Shown in pieces: positions 5,439 to 8,037 of a DNA stretch of 8,037 nucleotides. Numbering within the stretch: position 1 is the first letter of the stretch; every line of letters starts with the position of its first letter. This DNA is from Trebonia sp. (GTDB lineage Bacteria; Actinomycetota; Actinomycetes; Streptosporangiales; Streptosporangiaceae): positions 1-8,037 of the forward strand of contig JASHXJ010000583.1 of NCBI GenBank assembly GCA_030043595.1, in the 5' to 3' direction. The translations under genes and the position numbers were made by a program. Below the pieces are notes generated by a model, which worked only from the letters and a program-made list of their open reading frames with translations, was not told the origin of the DNA and did not search any database.

Positions 5439-6170
5439 GTGGAGCGAGCGCGCAGTGCCCACGTGTGGGCCGCGATCAGCGCATGTGCCCGGCAGGAGGG
5501 CGCGGCGGTGTCGCTGCGGCATGCCGTCCTCGCCTGCTCCGACGTGCTGGCCGCGGCAGGGGCGGGTTTGTCGGTGACTCGCGAGGGCGCGCCGCGGGAG
5601 CCGGTGCTCGCCAGCGCCCCGGCGGCCGAAGAGCTCGAGGAGCTGCAGTTCACCTTGGGGCAGGGTCCGTGCGTGGACGCTGCCGCCGGACGCGGCCCGG
5701 TGCTAGTGCCGGATGTGACCTGGGCCGCCGCGCAGCGCCGGTGGCCTGCGTTCGCCCCCGCGGCTGCGGGCCGCGGGGTGCGCGGGCTGTTCGCCTTCCC
5801 GGTGGCGCTGGGCGCGGCGCTGATCGGTGTCCTGGGCGTGTACCGGCTGCAGGCCGGGCCGCTGTCCCCAGAGGAGGTGGCCGACGGTCTTGTGCTCGCC
5901 GACGCGGTGCTGGTGCTCGCGCTCGATGAGCGCGGCGGAATCGCCCCCGGCCCGGGCGGCCTGGCCGACGCCACGCTCAGCACGCGCCACGCGCAGGTGC
6001 ACCAGGCCACCGGCATGGTGGCCGCGCAGCTGGGAGTCAGCATGTCCGATGCGCTAGCCGCGCTGCGCGCCCACGCGTACACCCGCGGCCGCCGGGTCAC
6101 CGACCTGGCCGCGGACGTGGTGGCCCGCCGGGTGCGCCTGGACCGCAGCGCACCCGGGAAGGAGGAGTGA
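5439..6170 (+). CDS. GAF-ANTAR antitermination regulator 1
   Basis: From the GTG at 5439 the protein is 243 aa. A GAF sensory domain occupies about residues 24-165, with AAGAGLSVT, then ELEELQFTLGQGPCVDA (Cys78 in the GPC motif), RWPAFAPAA and RGLFAFPVALGAALIGVLGVYR. An ANTAR RNA-binding three-helix domain follows at about 180-235 (VHQATGMVAAQLGVSMSDALAALRAHA, then VTDLAADVVA). ANTAR domains bind paired stem-loops in nascent RNA and prevent termination; GAF domains sense a small ligand or redox state, which is unknown here. An in-frame ATG at 5295 (291 aa) overlaps the preceding stop, and another is at 5421. The 5439 start is preferred because of GGGGAGGA 8 nt upstream and because the family begins near the R-x-x-x-V-W-A-A-I block. 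The last codon region supplies the AAGGAGG ribosome binding site of the next gene, with TGATG stop-start overlap, so the two are translationally coupled. Confidence 0.82.
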   Translation: MERARSAHVWAAISACARQEGAAVSLRHAVLACSDVLAAAGAGLSVTREGAPREPVLASAPAAEELEELQFTLGQGPCVDAAAGRGPVLVPDVTWAAAQRRWPAFAPAAAGRGVRGLFAFPVALGAALIGVLGVYRLQAGPLSPEEVADGLVLADAVLVLALDERGGIAPGPGGLADATLSTRHAQVHQATGMVAAQLGVSMSDALAALRAHAYTRGRRVTDLAADVVARRVRLDRSAPGKEE

Positions 6171-6985
6171 TGGCCGCCACGGACCGGCGGGTGCGGGAGG
6201 CATTTATCGAGCTGACCGACACCCTGGTGACCGACTTCGACATCATTGACTTCCTTGCACGGCTCGCTGCCCGCTGCGCCGAGCTGCTCGGGGTCAGCGC
6301 CTGCGGGGTCATGCTCGCCGACCACCACGGCGTTCTGAACCTTGTCGCCGCCTCCACCGAGCAGGCCCGGCTGCTGGAACTGTCCCAGCTGCAGAACGCC
6401 GAGGGTCCCTGCCTGGAGACCTACCTGCACGGCCGCTCGGTGGCGTGCACCGAACTGGCCGACGCCAGCCCGCGCTGGCCGCAGTTCACCGCCGCGGCCC
6501 GCGCGGCCGGGTTCGCCGCGGTGTACGCGCTCCCGATGCGGCTGCGCGAGCAGCGGCTCGGCGCGCTGAACCTGTTCTGCACCGGGGAAGAGCCGCTGGA
6601 TGCCGACACAATCGCGCTGGGCCAGGCGCTAGCGGACGCCGCCACAATCGGGATCGTGCACCAGCGCGCCCTGCTGCGCGGCGAGGTCATCGCCGAACAG
6701 CTGCAGACCGCCCTGAACAGCCGGATCGTGATCGAGCAGGCCAAGGGCTTCCTCGCCGAGCGGTTGCACATGACCGTGGACGAGGCCTTCGCCGTGCTGC
6801 GCCGCTACGCCAGGGATAACAACCGCAAGCTCACCGATGTCGCCGCCGACGTCACCGCCGGCCGCCTCGACCTCGCTCAGTCCGCCGCCGCTCCTGCCGT
6901 GCCCGCCCCTGTCGCTCCTGCCGCTCCTGCCGCTCCTGCCGCTCCTGCCGCGCCCGCCGCGCCCGAAGGACCGGCAGTCTGCTGA
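6170..6985 (+). CDS. GAF-ANTAR antitermination regulator 2 with Ala-Pro tail
   Basis: The 271-aa protein starts at the ATG at 6170, which shares bases with the preceding TGA, and uses AAGGAGG (6159-6165) inside the upstream gene. A GTG one codon earlier is too near that site. An N-terminal helix (FIELTDTLVTDFDIIDFLARLA) leads into a GAF domain, about 25-165: GVSACGVMLAD, NAEGPCLET (Cys81 in GPC), PRWPQFTAAA and LRLGALNLF-type strands. The ANTAR domain spans about 176-235 (LNSRIVIEQAKGFLAERL, DEAFAVLRRYARDNN, LTDVAADV), with the conserved A-K-G and L-x-x-V-A-x-x-V elements intact. It would bind nascent RNA and antiterminate in response to the GAF signal. It clearly differs from the first GAF-ANTAR protein and is closer to the classical type. 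Residues 236-271 form an unusual Ala/Pro-rich tail, encoded by 9-bp repeats and ending in EGPAVC. Confidence 0.87.
   Translation: MAATDRRVREAFIELTDTLVTDFDIIDFLARLAARCAELLGVSACGVMLADHHGVLNLVAASTEQARLLELSQLQNAEGPCLETYLHGRSVACTELADASPRWPQFTAAARAAGFAAVYALPMRLREQRLGALNLFCTGEEPLDADTIALGQALADAATIGIVHQRALLRGEVIAEQLQTALNSRIVIEQAKGFLAERLHMTVDEAFAVLRRYARDNNRKLTDVAADVTAGRLDLAQSAAAPAVPAPVAPAAPAAPAAPAAPAAPEGPAVC
6890..6967 (+). repeat. 9-bp minisatellite encoding the Ala-Pro-Ala tail
   Basis: Four perfect tandem copies of GCTCCTGCC stand at 6914-6949. A separate identical copy lies at 6890-6898 and degenerate copies (GCGCCCGCC, GCGCCCGAA) at 6950-6967. The unit is three codons (Ala-Pro-Ala), so copy number can change by slippage without breaking the frame; only the tail length of the second GAF-ANTAR protein would vary. 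Confidence 0.9.
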
Positions 6986-7054
6986 GCCGATGGACGGCTG
7001 GCCGCGGGACCTCTGGCCCTAACCGAAGCTCGGGCACTTTGTAAGGCTTGTCAC

Positions 7055-7429
7055 ATGAAGAGCTTGTTCGCGCACAGCAGCGGCGCCGACCCCGTGTGGC
7101 TCGCCGAGGAGCTGCCGGGGCCGGGCAAGCCGCTCACACTCGCCGACCGTGCCTGCTGCTGCCCGGCCCGGCCGGTGGTCACGGTCATGATGCCGCCAGG
7201 TCCCGGACGTCCTATCCCAGCGGACCTGCTGCTCTGCGGCCATCACTACAAGGCCAGCTGCGCCGCCCTGCGCGCCGCCGGAGCGATCGTCTACGACGCC
7301 GACGGCATGCTGGTCCCGCCGGAGGACGACAGACGTCCGGATGGCTGTCGTACGCCTGGCCACGCCGTCCGACGGCAAGCCCCGACGCCCAGGTCCGCCC
7401 GGGTGCAGAAGTTACGCCGCTTCGGCTGA
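7055..7429 (+). CDS. DUF7455-like small zinc-binding-type protein
   Basis: The product is 124 aa. Residues 27-80 follow the DUF7455 pattern common in actinobacteria: LTLADRACCCPARPVVTV, a loop, DLLLCGHHYKAS and then GAIVYD. In that family a Cys pair and a C-x-H-H motif are thought to hold zinc. Here the first pair is shifted: Cys34, Cys35 and Cys36 are contiguous, where the family usually has C-x-x-C, while Cys61-Gly-His63-His64 is intact. The N-terminal 26 residues and the basic tail (about 92-124) are extra to the core. A rare TTA leucine codon lies at residue 120. The ATG has a short ribosome binding site (AAGG, 7043-7046) 8 nt upstream. The gene is separated by 69 bp from the GAF-ANTAR pair and may have its own promoter. 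The function of the family is not known; a role in transcription or stress has not been shown. Confidence 0.72.
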   Translation: MKSLFAHSSGADPVWLAEELPGPGKPLTLADRACCCPARPVVTVMMPPGPGRPIPADLLLCGHHYKASCAALRAAGAIVYDADGMLVPPEDDRRPDGCRTPGHAVRRQAPTPRSARVQKLRRFG

Positions 7430-7462
7430 CGATCTGCCCGCATGGCGCAGGCGATCGTCGGC
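7425..7462 (+). terminator. Hairpin spanning the DUF7455 stop codon
   Basis: GACGATC (7428-7434) pairs perfectly with GATCGTC (7453-7459), extended outward by T-G, C-G and G-C to a 10-bp stem (7425-7434 with 7453-7462). A partial inner stem, TGC (7435-7437) with GCA (7447-7449), may form. A T-run (7479-7482) occurs 16 bases after the stem. This is a plausible terminator, though the distant T-run makes intrinsic function uncertain. Confidence 0.5.
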
Positions 7463-7478
7463 ACCAGGCACGGCCCTG

Positions 7479-7532
7479 TTTTCTGGCGGCCGACCTCCCA
7501 CGCGGTTTTCTGCCAGCCGACGTCCCACGCGC
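7479..7532 (+). repeat. Two tandem 27-bp direct repeats
   Basis: The units at 7479-7505 and 7506-7532 are head-to-tail and agree at 23 of 27 positions; each begins TTTTCTG and contains CCGAC then TCCCACGCG. They lie in the 332-bp gene-free stretch 7430-7761. The repeat length is a multiple of three and a short open frame (7442-7708) crosses it, but that frame does not look like a real gene. The role is unknown: binding sites or a duplication scar are possible. Confidence 0.8.
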
Positions 7533-7639
7533 CGCTCGGGGGGTCGCACCCACCGGCAGCCTGCTACCGGGTCACACGGGTACTTATCGGCGGCCAGCCT
7601 GGCGATCCGTCAGTGCCTCCGTGTTTCGTGAGTACGAGC

Positions 7640-7659
7640 AGATTCTTCGAAAAAGATCT
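7640..7659. other. A/T-rich inverted repeat upstream of the damage-type promoter
   Basis: AGAT-CTT (7640-7647, with one extra T at 7644) can pair with AAG-ATCT (7653-7659) around a CGAAA loop. It lies in an unusually A/T-rich patch (about 7620-7665), 28 bp before the TTGTC element. It could be a protein-binding site or a hairpin; nothing more can be said. Confidence 0.3.
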
Positions 7660-7686
7660 TGGAAAACGCGTTCGGGGTGGCGTCGA

Positions 7687-7709
7687 TTGTCGTACACGGG
7701 CGATATAAT
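7687..7709 (+). promoter_or_regulatory. Putative DNA-damage (RecA-NDp/PafBC-type) promoter
   Basis: TTGTCGTAC (7687-7695) is followed after exactly 8 nt by TATAAT (7704-7709). The mycobacterial RecA-independent damage-inducible promoter motif is TTGTCRGTG-N8-TAnnnT. Here the first six bases, the spacing and a consensus -10 agree, while the last three bases of the upstream box do not. Transcription would begin near 7716, leaving a leader of about 46 nt before the ATG at 7762. 13E12 (DUF222) genes are among the known users of this promoter class, and that agrees with the gene downstream. Confidence 0.6.
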
Positions 7710-7761
7710 GTTCGCATCAGGTCAGATCATCCCCCGCCCATCCGAACGGAGGGTCCCGGTC

Positions 7762-8037
7762 ATGGCAGCAGCCCCGCCCCCCGGCCCCGGAAAGCGCGAC
7801 GGCGGCCAGCCGCCGCTGCTGCCCGGCGATGACTGGGACGCGGACGCTGACCTGGCCCGGTTCCTGGCCGACGTCGAGGCGGGCCGGGAGAAGATCCCCG
7901 CCGGGGAGGACCTGGCGGCCCCGCCGGTGATGATCACCCTGGGCGAGGCCGCCGATATCGACCCGGTGCTGCTGGGGGCGATGGCCGGCCCGGACGGCCT
8001 GGGCGGGCAGACCTGCGACCTTGACAGGGCGGCGGAG
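7762..8037 (+). CDS. DUF222/HNH endonuclease (13E12 family), 5' part
   Basis: The first 92 codons are present and the gene runs off the window. After a disordered Pro/Gly-rich start (1-22) comes an acidic helical stretch (DDWDADADLARFLADVEAG), and then DPVLLGAMAGPDGLGGQTC (67-85). The A-M-A-G-P-D-G-L-G-G block is a recurrent N-terminal feature of long DUF222 proteins that carry an HNH nuclease motif at the C-terminus. That domain, and therefore the catalytic residues, lie outside the window. The ATG has GGAGGG (7748-7753) 8 nt upstream. The damage-type promoter at 7687-7709 fits the known regulation of this family. These genes occur in multiple copies, and some are tied to the REP13E12 repeats of mycobacteria. 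Identification rests on this short N-terminus, so it is probable rather than certain. Confidence 0.65.
   Translation, partial: MAAAPPPGPGKRDGGQPPLLPGDDWDADADLARFLADVEAGREKIPAGEDLAAPPVMITLGEAADIDPVLLGAMAGPDGLGGQTCDLDRAAE

Noticed and set aside
4185..5522. Minus-strand open frame of 445 aa over the DUF427 gene and the small helical gene
   Set aside because: It is antisense to genes with recognisable domains and good ribosome binding sites, is rich in Arg/Pro/Ala/Ser as expected for a shadow frame in GC-rich DNA, and shows no family motif.
5165..6430. Minus-strand open frame of 421 aa over the GAF-ANTAR genes
   Set aside because: Shadow of the GAF-ANTAR coding frame; the composition is low complexity and no domain is recognisable.
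6985..6999. Small inverted repeat AGCCG-ATGGA-CGGCT after the second GAF-ANTAR gene
   Set aside because: A 5-bp stem with no T-run is too weak to call as a terminator in GC-rich DNA.
6852..7037. Minus-strand frame with a Gln-Glu-Arg repeat protein
   Set aside because: It is the antisense reading of the Ala-Pro minisatellite and has no start context or homology signal.
7479..7532. Possible CRISPR array
   Set aside because: Only two copies, directly abutting with no spacer between them, and no cas gene nearby.
7442..7708. Open frame of 88 aa covering the 27-bp repeats
   Set aside because: No ribosome binding site, no family features, it begins inside the terminator-like hairpin and ends inside the -10 box of the next promoter.
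7687..7715. LexA (SOS) box at the DUF222 promoter
   Set aside because: No GAAC-N4-GTTC palindrome is present; the elements match the RecA-independent damage promoter better.

Overview
This is a GC-rich window from an actinomycete. The high G+C third codon positions, GAF-ANTAR regulators, a DUF7455 protein, a DUF427 protein and a DUF222-type (13E12) gene all point that way. The gene set suggests a soil lineage such as Streptosporangiales or a relative, but that placement is inference. No tRNA, rRNA, insertion sequence or CRISPR array is visible.

Left part (1-2839): the window opens in the C-terminal HTH of a LuxR-type regulator, which is closed by a strong hairpin. A small MarR-family regulator follows, apparently leaderless, with two adjacent palindromes over its promoter and start. 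It runs convergently into, and overlaps by about 96 bp, a minus-strand F420-dependent-type NAD(P)-binding reductase. A group A FAD monooxygenase (PhzS-like) is transcribed divergently from that reductase across a 77-bp gap. The MarR protein, reductase and monooxygenase look like a small redox locus, but their substrate cannot be read from the sequence.

Middle (2840-4769): a secreted beta-propeller protein, probably a lipoprotein, is followed 21 bp later by a tandem DUF427 protein, probably in one transcript that ends at a hairpin directly after the DUF427 stop codon.

Right-centre (4770-6985): a three-gene signalling cluster. It holds a 122-aa protein that resembles the dimerisation helices of a GAF-type histidine kinase but has no phospho-acceptor His and no ATPase domain, then two dissimilar GAF-ANTAR proteins. 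The two GAF-ANTAR genes overlap stop-to-start (TGATG). ANTAR domains bind RNA and act by antitermination, so this looks like a sensor-to-RNA module with an added helical partner. It is the most unusual part of the window.

Right end (6986-8037): a variant DUF7455 zinc-binding-like protein is followed by a 332-bp gene-free stretch. That stretch carries a terminator-like hairpin, two tandem 27-bp repeats, an A/T-rich inverted repeat and a promoter resembling the RecA-independent DNA-damage (PafBC/RecA-NDp) class. It leads into the first 92 codons of a probable DUF222/HNH (13E12-family) gene cut by the window edge.
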